Shown here: positions 22,387-34,700 of the stretch, in pieces | Layout of the letters: every line of letters starts with the position of its first letter | Numbering within the stretch: position 1 is the stretch's first letter | DNA from: Ischnura elegans | Taxonomy: Eukaryota; Arthropoda; Insecta; Odonata; Coenagrionidae | DNA: 64,000 bases | Direction: 5' to 3' | Assembly (NCBI RefSeq): GCF_921293095.1 | Contig: NC_060251.1 | Coordinates: 87,902,566-87,966,565, forward strand | Translations under genes and position numbers: made by a program | Notes under the pieces: model-generated | The model's input: the letters and a program-made list of their open reading frames with translations, nothing else | What the model was told of the DNA's origin: nothing | The model's database searches: none

Positions 22387-22756
22387 TTTCACTTTTGTGA
22401 GAACTTAGTTACATAATTCCGAAATACTATACAGCAGTAAGCATGATGATTGTTGAATAAACGCGCACTTGAAAAAAACGTAAACAAACAATACGATTTT
22501 CGCGCTGCGTTTATTTGGGTGCTGCCAGATCGTCAGTTATTATTTTTCATATGACGGTCGTTGATCGCAATTTGTGTGGATGAATGTCCACGTTTGTTTG
22601 GTTGCGTCAACCTGAGGGATCAATGGGTCGTGTTGGGTCAAAGCTTGACTGAAGTTTGCCAGAACTATTGTTGAATTTATTTGTCGCCTTTTTCCCTTGA
22701 TCCTTTTAACAGTTTGTGTGTAGTTCATCACTAGCCGGCCGAAGTTCCTTTACACC
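22387..22756. promoter_or_regulatory. bidirectional gdl-SerRS promoter region
   Basis: Only 370 bp separate the two divergent start codons. The stretch is less AT-rich than the introns, with clustered CG near 22500 and 22735, and shows no TATA box at a convincing place. It must hold both 5' UTRs and the core promoters of two housekeeping-type genes, so shared control is likely; no specific factor site could be named. Confidence 0.6.
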
Positions 22757-25700
22757 ATGGTGTTGGATATCGAGCTTTTTCGTCCAGAGAAAGGTGGAGA
22801 TCTTAACTATGTTCGGGAAAATCAAAAAAGGAGGTTCAAAGACGTCGGTTTGGTTGAAAATGTAATAGAGAAAGACAATAAATGGAGACAGCGTAAGTAT
22901 CCTTTTATAGCATTGTCGATTTGTTGTGAATCATATTACCTTTTCGGTTCCCAGTACTTTTCTAACCTCCTTGTGCCATCGTGCAGAGGTTTTCCGACGT
23001 TAATGAGAATGCTGTGTGAACTGATCGCCGTACAGAATTTGCACCTAATTGGAAGTAGTGAAATTAAATATCCGTTTTCGTTTACCGTGTATTTTCAGAT
23101 CGCCATAAAGCTGATGGATGGAATAAATTGAAGAACATATGTAGCAAAGAAATTGGCGAGAAAATGAAGGTAATAATCTCAAAATGAATTCGGGAAGACC
23201 CTCTTCTCTGTGTCTACTGTCAACTCAGGTCTAGACTTTTTTCCCTGTAATGGAATGTTGAGTATTGGAACAGTAATGCTTCTCTGGTGAAACTGCTCCT
23301 GAAACATGAATTTTGCTTTTTAGATGCCAAGTATGAGTTTTCTATGACATGGTTGTGTTTACCTCCGCACATTTTCGATACAATTTAGTGGGAAGTATGG
23401 CGTTATTCATGGCCTTCTTTGAGGCTCTTCTTCACATTTTCCCATGGCATAAATGTGGGAAAATGTTTATGCGTACAGTAGTTTTGGTACCCCCTTCCCT
23501 ACATATATTCACCATTTCCTCAGGCAACAGGTTAGACAGTGCACTAGCTCCTTTCAGTATGCTTGGTGGGAGGTTAACACGTTGAATATAGCCAATTTCT
23601 AGACTAGCAATGAAACTTCCCACCCCATCATGCCGGTTATAGTGATTGGTTACTAAACGACTGAATCCCAGAGGCTAAGGGTAACTACACGAAGTTGTTT
23701 TTGGCATGAACTGTGCCTGAAATTATGGTCATCATGGCCAAAATGCCTAAACGTAGAGTGAAATTTATTTTACGTTAATTAAAAATAATATCTCTATGTG
23801 ACGTGAATAAATAATATGTAATTGGTGAAGAAAATGCTTATGGGATCACAGGAAACATTGACTAAAACATCTTAGTGGTCAACATGTTAAAAACTAGCAT
23901 TCCTCTTATTAATACGTTGCGGACCGGGTACATATTTAATTCCAATCTCATCGGGTAGGACCGGGCATTTAAAGCAGCTTTAACCTAAATGACACTGATA
24001 CACCAAAACCCTCATAAAATGTTTATTTTTTAACATATTTTAATAAAATTTGGTGCATTTTACTTACCAGAGGTGTTAGTACTTAGTTTTTGAATGGTAT
24101 TTGGTGAAACATGCTCCTTTGTGCGGGGGAACCTTGCAGAATCCACAGATATACCGAGTTTCCTTCCTAAGTTTATTAGCAGAATAAACTCGACACATCC
24201 GCGATGGATATTTCTTCTTCCCATACCCCACTATCTTCTCTAGAGTGTGTTTCATCATTCCCCCTGCTAGCCTTGCCAGACTATCCTGCCGAGGCGCTTG
24301 CTGAGTCGGCCTTTCTATCCCGCCCTCTGTGTCATCATCGCTGGAAGATGCACTTCCTCCCTCCTCACATATAGCCCAGCCCTTGGCTACTTCCAAAACA
24401 AATTTTTTGAAGGTCAAACGGGTAGAAGTGTTCAATGTTTTGCATACCACAAAATAATTAAATAGGGCACAATTGATCAACCATAACACCACTTTTTTTG
24501 TGCACTTCATTGTTTTTCTTAGTACTGAAAAGTAAACCAAGTACATATCAGCTTTATCTACACCTCCCATGTACTTATTGTACTCCAAAATACAAATCGG
24601 TTTTTTCTGTATCTGTCCCGTCCATCTGTTTCGCTTTCCTTCGCCCATACTCGAGTTATGGATTGTGGAAATCATCCTCACCTCTCTCTTGTCATTCCAC
24701 GCAAGCAGCAGAACTTCCCCCCGTCTACAGAATGTGTAGTCACCTTTCTTCATACTTTTTATTTCATGCCTAAATTCAGTGGGAAGCCCCCTGTTGGAAT
24801 GGATGGTTCCACAAACTTGAGTTCTTTTCGTTAGAAGATTTTCAGCTATTTGTACGCTATTGTAATAATTATCTAGGAACACATGATGCCAACAGTGTAA
24901 ATACGGATCTAGAAGGGTCACTATGGTTTCCTCTAATTTTTTTCCTTTAGCTGTATATATTTATATGTTGCAAATATAACCACTTTCACTCTCACACACC
25001 ATTCACACCAATAATCCGTACTTCACCAATTTCCCTGGATTGTATGTTCTAAATCTCAATCTTCCCCTCCAAGGTATTACTCCTTTGTCTAGAGAGAGAT
25101 CACGTTTAGGCATATACACAGTTTTAAATTTTTCTAAGAAATATGATAGTACATATTGGTCTAATTTTATGTAACCTATCGGAAGATTCAGAATTTGATT
25201 CGTTATCACTGAAATGCCAATAATTCCAAATTTGTTCAAATCTGTTCCTGCTGAGCAAATTACTAAAAATGGGTGTATTGATAAATTCATCAGTGCTCCA
25301 ATATTCCTTGATTGAATCTTTCCTGACTTTTCCCATCAAAATTATGATTGCTAAAAAAACTTTCATCTCTCCCACCGTTACATTTTTCCACTTCCCAGTT
25401 TTCTGGGAAGACTTGTATCTGCCTTCGTTCTACATTCGATACAAATTGATCTCATTACAAATCATTTCGAGAAGATCATCCCCAAAAAACATTTTTGCCA
25501 CTTCTAAAACACATTCACAATTATCAGGAGCATTGATGATTCCTACCACTCCCTGAAAATCTTCGAAACTTCTTGGAAGGTCAATTTTATTCCATGTCAC
25601 CGAGGTGTCTTTCACTAAACTACCGTCGCTATCACTTGCATCCGAGTCACTGTCATCAGTGTAAACTAACTGTGCAGCTTTTCTTTTAGGTTGTCTTCCA

Positions 25701-28700
25701 CCAATATCAAAACCAATTTCACTATCTGAGCTCTCACACTCGTCTACACAATCATCTGGCACATCTGATAATGCATCAACACAAAGTTCTTCGTATATAT
25801 GTATCCTTCTCCGTCATTCCGCAAGCACCACCACTAGTTGGTCACGCCATTACTATAGATGAGGTCTTGTTTTTGGAGTAATTTTTCGGTTGACAAGATA
25901 CGCAGGAATTATTGCTGGAAATTAATGAAATTTACGTAGGCTATGTATGCATGCACTTTCACAGGGTAAACGTAAACCAACTTTCATCCAAGGAAATGAT
26001 TCCTCACTAAAAAACGTGACTTCAGATCTCTAACGAAGAGAGTAAAAAACTCAAGAACGTTCCAAAGGAGGACTAATATGCATTCTAGGCAAAGGGAAAC
26101 ATTAGAGACTAACAAAGATAAGCGTTGTGGCCATCTGGTCCTTTTCTATCGAGGACCGAAAGATAGAGTCCCGCTGAAATGACCCTCATAGTCCTTGGCC
26201 CTCGAGACTCGTTGATGTGTTTACGTTGAGCGCTGGAGATAGGATGTCTTGTGAGAATCTAGATCATGGTGCGTATAAAAGACAGCCTAATGCACCCAGA
26301 GGTGAAATATGCATTAATTACTTTGCTCCATACATTATAACGTATGGCGCAAAGTAGGCGATGAGAGAATTACCGACAATAGATTTTGTTAGAGCCAAAT
26401 GAAAAGGACCGAAGAAATCCAACCAAAATTATTCCTTATCATCTAAAATATTATAATTTGTAATTTCAGAACATTGTTGAATTTAGAGAGATGCTGTTAT
26501 AGAAAAATGAATGTTTAATCGAGTTTTTTTCACAGGTTACGGCTTAGTGACATTTTGTTCCTATACATTAGTAATCTCTAAAAGTGGATTACGTTCATCG
26601 AAAAAATATTAACAAGTTTATAATTCGAATGGGATAAAACTAATCTAAATCAATGAAAGCACATTCTGAAATACACCAGAAGCAAAAGCGAACATAAGTG
26701 GACATAAGTAACTAATATAAAAAGAAGCAGAGTAAGTTTTATTATCACATGTGAAAACACTGAAATCTCTGTGGCCGGTCCTCAGCGTTCGGCACGCAAA
26801 ACACGGAGATCTCCGTGACCGGTCCGCAACATGTTAAGGTCAAACTTTGTATCATTGTCCAGCGATATTCCTTTTGGGTTAATTTCCACATTCTATATGA
26901 AAATGCCAATGTTTGAACCTGATGCTAGAGACTTCCTGTGGGCTAATGATCTCCCTTAATTGCACGTCGAGTGAATATATCATCATGGAGGTTGGAAGGG
27001 ATTGAGAAGGTTGAAGAAGAGTTTGAAGGGTGTGTTGTTTCTTGGAAGTTTAATTCTTTGTGTGATCATGAAATGAAATTACACTGTAATTTCTCATTAC
27101 ATGTTTTGGACCAAAATCCTGACATCCCTTGATTTCAAACTTTTTAGATTTGAGGTCCTGCACTGGAAATTTTCACTTAATGTATATAATTCCTTTCCCT
27201 TGAGCTACAACCTTGTCGTGGTGGAAAGGCTTGCACATCTGGAGCTGCTCTGGCTGGATTAATTCTAAATTATTGCCAGTAGGACCACCTATGCTAGATA
27301 GGTCGAAGGGTTGGAGCCAGACAAAAGGTAGTCCATGTGATGGTGTCACGTAAAAAACACTGTTGGAATGAAAGTAGGAAACCCCAGCTACTATCTCTTC
27401 CCTGAAAACATGAAGTACAACCAAGTGAGCCTCGGAATCTCATTGACCGGGACCCGTCTGCTAAGGGCGAGTGTCGTTCAAGGCAGCGAGGTCAGCAAGG
27501 TCCTCGGGGTCGTCAACATGAGAAATCCTTGCAGGGACTTTTTATCATCAGCAATGAAGAAAGAAGAAAAGAAGACCAAGAAGATGGAGAAGAAGAAGTC
27601 CGCTATAAATGCAGGGACGTGGGATGTGAGGAAGGGGAGGTGGGGAAGTTAGAAAATATTAAAAGGGAAATGGATAAAGGGAGGATAGATATCTTAGGAG
27701 TATGTGAGGTGAGGTGGAGGGATGGGGGGACTATTGGAGTGATGGTTATAGGGTTATATATAGTGGTGGGGAGGAAAGCCAGTGAGGGGTAGATTTAGTA
27801 TTAAACAGGAAGATGGGCAAGCATGTGGTAGGTATAGAACAGGTAAGTGATAGGATTCTGGTGGTAGGAATTGAGGCATGGCCCACCAACCTTGTGGTGG
27901 TTCAAGTTTACATGCCCACTAGTTATCATAGGGAGGAAGAAGTAGATGAGGTGTATGAACAGCTCGAGGAAATAATTAGAGAAACCCTGGGTAAGAAAAA
28001 ATCTGGTAGTGATGGGGGACTGGAGCTCCTCAGTTGGGGAGGGGAGGGATGGACACGAAAGAGGAGAATTTGGACTAGGAATGGGCAATGACAGGGGAGA
28101 GAAAGCAGCAGAATTTTGCAGGATAAACAAATTATTCATCACAAACACATGGTTTAATCATCATAAAGGGCGAAGGTAACCAAGGAAAAGTCCAGGGGAT
28201 GTGGGGAGATATCAGGTAGACTATGTTATGGTAAGGTAGAGGCTTAGGAATAGTGTGAGAAACTCGCATAGCTTCCCCGCAGGGAATGCAGATATAGACC
28301 ACAACCTAGTGCTCATGAAATGCAACGTAAGATTCGAAAGGCTATGAAAGCCAGGAAGGTGAGGAAATGGAATGTAGAAGAGCTGAAGGTGAGTATGAGG
28401 AGAGAATATCAGGAACTTGCTGAAAATAGCATCCGGGAGATTGAAATTACAAAGACTGTTGCTGAAAGATGGGATAATATTAAAACAGGATTAGTCAGCT
28501 GAAAAGTCCATTAGCTACGTTGACAGTAGAAGGATAAAGAAGTTTTTGGATTATGGAGGAAATGGTCAAAGAAATGGAGGAGAGAAGGAAGTGGAAGAAC
28601 ATGGATGCAGAGCAGGGGAAAAGAATGTATAGGAATGGTAATGGAGTGAAACTATAAGGTGAATGGAGGTTTGGTGGAAAAGTCAGTGAGAGGAAATGGA

Positions 28701-31700
28701 AAAGTTTCAGAAGGGAGGAGGGGTAGGTGCGTTGTATACCAAAGTTAAGTCACTATCAGGCAGCAAAAGAGGAAAAGCCATGTCTAAAATTTAGGCTAAA
28801 GGTGGGAGGTTGATGATGGAAGAAACAGGCCGGAGATATTGACTTCAGAGGAGGAAAGTGCAATGGAGAGGAACAATCTTGGGCCAGGGATCGAGAAACT
28901 TGAATCAGAAATCAAGAGAGCATATATAGAAGGCTAAGAGATGTGAAGACTAGTAAAGCAGTGGGCGTGGACAATATCCCGTGTGAGCTCCTGAAGAATC
29001 TAGGGAAGGATAGTTAGAAAAGATTTTTGATCTAGTACGCAGGATCTATGAGGAGGGATGTTGGCTGGAGGATTCCATGAAGACAGTTATAACTCCGCTA
29101 CTGGAAAAGAAGAAAGCTGTGGAATTCAGATTATAGGACTATTAGCCTAATAATGCGTGTGTCGAAAGTGGTAATGAGGATATTGAACAGACGAATGGAG
29201 GCGAGGGGAAATGAGTATTTGGGCAAAGAGCAATTTGGTTTTAGAAAAGGGAAGTTAACTCGTGATGCAATAGCAATGATGAGGTCCCTGGTGGTGAGGA
29301 ACCTAGAATATGACCAAGACGTGGATTTTGAAATAGCATTTGATAGGATAAACTGGGTAAAGTAAATGGATATACTCAGGAGAATAGGTGTAGATTGTAG
29401 GGATTGGCGACTGATTCGTAAAATGTACATGACCCAGACTGCGCAGTTGAGAGTAGCGGATGGAGAATTTGGGTGGGCGAGCATAGGCCAGGGAGTGAGA
29501 CAACGTTGTCCTTTATCGCCACTGCTTTTTAACATATACGCTGAGGATATGGTAAGAGAAGCGTGGAACGAGTTGGAAGCTGGAGTGAAAGTGAGAGGGA
29601 TGATGTTTAAATTGGTAAGGTTCGCAGATGATCAGGTGCTGATTAGTCAGCGGGGGCACTGCAGGCTCTAGTGGATGGGAGGTACACTAGCGGTGCGACG
29701 AGTATTAATGGGATGACTATTAATCACAAGAAGACCAAGGTTATGCAGTTTTGTAAAGCATTGCAAGCAAGGAATGTGAGACTCAAGATAAAAGTAGGGG
29801 GGGAAAAACTTGAGCTGGTAGAGCAATTCAACTATATGGGCAGTACATTAGATGAAAATGGACATAGTGGTAAGGACATCAAGAAGAGAATTGATTTAGG
29901 TAGTTAAGGAGGCATTCATGAAAAGGTAGGAGCTTATGAGAGGATTGCTGTTTAAGAGTTTAAAGAATAGATTAGTGAAGAGTTTGGAGTGTAGTGCTCT
30001 ATGGTGCAAAATACGTGGGTACTTAGGAAGGAGGACAAGATAAGACTGGAGGCTTTTGGCATGTGGGTGTGCATAGAAGGGAGAAAGTGAAGTGGACAGA
30101 GAGAAAGAGAATCTACGAAGTGCTGTACATAGTTGGTGAGGAGAGGCAGATTTTAGATGAGATTTGGAAGAGACAGAAGGTATGGATAGAGGGAGTACTT
30201 AAGCAGGGAGTGCATATTGAAGACAGTGTTAGAGGGTAGAATGTTAGGTAAACAAGGGAGCGGAAGGAAGAGAATAGGATTGTTTTAGATATAATCAGAG
30301 TGAGTAAGCCTAATAGTGAACTGAAGACGGAAGTGCTTGAAGGTGGGGGAGGCTCCCAGAAGGCTTCTCAAGTATACAGACCTATATTAATTGGTAGAAT
30401 ACTTAAATGATAATGCATTCAATTTATCATTGTTTTAGGAGTAACTTTATTGAAACAGCTAGAAATTACTTTTGGAGTGTAAAGTGTTGTTTTATCTTTT
30501 GACAGCATCTTAATACTTGAATGAATGAGTAACTTTTGTAGTTTACAGGGCCTAATATTTTAATTGCATCATAATCTTCAAGGAAGTCATTTAATTTCAG
30601 GCTGGAAGGAAAGGAAGTCAAAAGCCTGTAAAATCTAACAATAGTGCAGATTCAAGAGAGTGGTTTTCTGCAAATGGAAAAATAAATTTATCTGTTTTGA
30701 ATGACAAATTAGCTAACCAAAGTTATTTAGTGGGACATTGTCCCACAGTGGAGGATGTTACAGCATTTAATGCCTTAACAGAGCCTCCTTCCACTCAATA
30801 TCCTCATGCTGTGAGATGGTTCAGGCACATAAAGAGCTTTGGTGATGACATGTCTTCATTTCCAAAGCAGGTGAGGAAGTCATCATTGACACATGTCTGA
30901 TATATTTTGTCTCCTACCACTTTCTAGTTAATTTGCACAGTATCTTCACTTCATTTATTATTTTTTGCTTTTCAAGAATGCTTTGCATCCCTTGGAATGC
31001 CCTAGGCTTCAATGAATAACAAGTACATAAGGCTAATCAGCCTGTTTCCCTTGGAAATGTGCTGACCCATTGGCTTTAAAATTGGAAATTGTAATCGATT
31101 CCCCATTTGCATTTGTTAATTATTTATTCCATTCAAAAAATTAAAGGATTTACTGCTACCAATGAAGTATCAACATTATCCTTATGCAAAAATGGCGATT
31201 TAATGTAGAAGTAGTGTGTTTATTTCCTCACTAAAAATCATATAATATTTAGGAAACAATTCAAGTGCTGTAGATACCTAGCCAATGATTCAAGCACATG
31301 CAGCATTTTTGCTTTGAAATATTATTTTTTCTGTGAGAGTTTGAATCAGAGTACGTATTGGCATGTTTTGCTTAGGTGTTAGGTTAGGTTTGCATGAAAT
31401 TTTTAGGCAAGGAATTATACCTTCCTCAGTGCTTACCATCTTTTTGATTCCCACGGTATCCCAACAGTTTCACACTGTATCCCATCATCATCCCAGCATG
31501 TATGCAGTGGGAGCCAATAAGATGATCAACCCTTCATTCTAGCTCCAAGGAAGCCTACACCTCAACATATATATTTATTCCAAATTCAGTCTTTGTTTTC
31601 TCTTAGCTCGAACGCCTACTACAGCAGACTCTCGTTAATACGAACAACGTTATTACGAAGCAATTAGTTGGTCCCGATGAAAAGGCCTATCCAATCCATA

Positions 31701-34700
31701 GTAAAAGAAACGTTATTACGAAATTACGAACCTCAGCCCCGGTCCCGGCGGTTACAAAATGAAATTATGAACTTCCACGAAAAAGCAACGGCATTTAGGT
31801 GGATATACACTACGCTACGTTATCATCATTGATCAACGTTTAAGTTCTCTTCTTATTCTGTGCCCAAGAGCGCCAATTTTGGTTCTTTTTTCAGTAGGAG
31901 ATACTTCAATTGCACGCAACATCATATTATAAGCTTCGTTCCTGGGAAATTATGTTGACCCATTCATTAACTTTCGTAAATTGGGCGTACAGTTAGTCCT
32001 CTTCCTAAGCACATTGGATTTATGAACTTTCAGAGATACGATCATTAGAAAAATTCAAGCGCCCCCGAAATTTCAAATTTAGTGCCTTTGGAGATTGCCG
32101 ATGCGACACGACGTGGCGTAGAGGAACTCGCACTTTGGGCATAATCTGAACTAAGTATCATTTAGTCCAGTGTGAAATCAGGAACTGTTCAGCGTTTCGC
32201 TCACTGTTTCTTCCCATGGCAATTTTTTCGGCCCCGGCTATGATGCAAGGTAGATCAGTTCGTCATAATCGCAAGTTGACGTGCGATTGTGATGCATTGT
32301 TGCATTCTGCAGGATAACCACTCTCCTCGATTCCTAGTATAGGTTACCAACTTAGGAGCAAGTTCTGGGAATGCATCTTCTTCGGTTATCTAGGATTTGA
32401 GCATAATTTAATAGCGTATATTATACTCTGAAGATTATTAGTGTGGGAGATTGAAGAGACAAGAGATTTTGACAAAGTACGTTTTTTTTTTCGATGATTC
32501 CTAAAAGAAACGTTCATCCGAACTTCGTTATGACGAACCCGTCCGTTTTTCGGTCCCGTGAACTTCGTAATAACGAGTCTACTGTATGTGTTTTTTTTTG
32601 CTTGTTTTGTTTTGATTGTATTAGTTGATGCATTACATAGTAAAATGTTTTGTAAGGAATGAGAATTTCTTGATAGCTGCACTGTCCTGTTACATGTATC
32701 CCTAAAATTTTTGTGAAGCTTCCTCTTTCCCAATTCACCGCTTTAATTTGGACATGAAGTCAGACTGTGCCCTATCTTTTTAAAGTGAATTCATTTTCAA
32801 TCCTTGGCATGTTCTGAGTGGCATGATGAACTACAGATATTGACCAGAAATTAGAGCAATCTTTTTAAAACAAAATTTCCCGGTCTACTGTTACTTGGTG
32901 GAAATTATGAGATGCAGATTTTAATTTATATATATTAAGTAAATTATTTGTATAAGGGGGGTAGAGGAAAATTTTCTCGCGGCATGAAATTGATTATTAT
33001 TATTAAAGCATTCTACCAATTAAGGTAGGTTTCCATGGAGTACTCAAGAGCGCAGAGTGCAGCATCACTACCAGCCTATGATAACATCACCTATCTCATG
33101 TGAAAGACTTTTCTCTAAGACTGGTAAAATCTCATCTAGAAGTTACCTCTCCTCACCCACCATGCCAAGCATTTCATCGTTCCTCCTCCTCTCCATCCAC
33201 TTCACCTTATCCATTCTTTGCCACACCCTTATCTCGAATGCGTCCAGTCTTATCTCGTCCTCCTTTGTCCTGTTCCGTGCCCAGCACTTCGTAATTTGCC
33301 CTCCTCTCTGTCCACCTCACCTTCTCCATTTATCTCCACATCCAAATTTCAAAATAATAATTAAAACATTGATTAATTTGTTTAATCAATGTTACTTAAT
33401 CAGTGTCCTGCTTCTTCAAAAAATTTGATTGACATAGGCAAAGATTTTTGTGTATTTAATGACTCTGCATCACTCATTATCTTTTTGGGCTGAGATAACT
33501 ATTTATAATAGCATATATTCTTCTGTAATAGTTACAGGTTATTCTCCTTGTGGCAATATAGATTTTCACAGTTTTTTGAGCACTGATTAGGTGTTATGTG
33601 GAGGGATTTTCACGTGAACCAATCCATCGGTTGGAAAGGTCATTTAGTCATGGCTTCTGCCATTATGAACGGGCTGTTGCCAACACCAGGTTTCAAATGA
33701 TTCTAGCTGTTAGTCTTCTCACGCACATTTCTTAACATAGAAAAAAATTTAAGTAACTCCTGGAAATACTTCCGTAGAAATGTTCTTAAAACCAATTACT
33801 TGGTTAGCTTGATTCTGTGATAACAATTGTTAGCTTCGGAACCTTCAGATTAGTTTATAAAAGGACAAGAATATTGATGTGTTTCTACTGAGAGAATAAC
33901 TTCTAAGAATCTCTACATTTCTGGAGCAGCAATATGTATATGAATAAAAATCTGTTGTTAATCATGCACTCTTTTTCCTTGGGTTAGTACAGTTTGTATC
34001 CCTTATTTATTGATCTGTGGATGATATATCTTTGTATTTTCACATTAAAAATTAGTATTTATATATTCTTTAAAATGTTTTTTTTGTCTCATTAAAATCT
34101 AGGAAAATCAAATTGCTACATTCATTAGTTTTGTAGTGAAGAAAAATAGAAATATAATTTCTAGTGTTTAGGTATGAATGGGTACTCAATGCATTCCAAA
34201 CTTGTTTGGAAAACTGTCTTTAAATACAAGTATTGCATTGTAGTCAAACTAGTGCATGAAAAATGAGAAATTCTCAAATGAAGTTCTTTAAAAAAATAAA
34301 CCTCATTACTTTATATCAATGTCGATTTAGTTTTTTTCACAGACTTGATAGTTATTGAACTCAGAGTTTATACAAAACTCTGTTAAATTAGTGTGGAAAG
34401 AATCCCATAAAATGTATTTGTGATTTTGATTAAATTGTGTAATTGAACTCAATACCTAAAATTCAATTTAAAATGTTTGTTTCAGAAAAAACAACACAGC
34501 CCCGATGAAGATGATGTACTTCCAGCGGAAGTGGTGAGCAACCTAGAATCGTTGAATGCCGAGAAGATGAAAACCTTAACAGTTGCTCAGATAAAGAAAA
34601 TAAGAGTCCTTGTAGATGAAGAAATGGTGAAGAATGAAGCAATCATGCAACAGCTTGAACAGGAGAGGAATGCTGCTCTAAGAGAAATAGGAAATCATCT

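Noticed and set aside
22757-23131. 124-aa frame starting at the SerRS ATG
   Set aside because: It reads through the first intron; the true exon ends at 22892.
30601-30900. GST-C-like open frame as an independent nested gene
   Set aside because: It has no start codon, promoter or stop of its own within the exon limits, and its two phase-0 splice sites match the SerRS junction.
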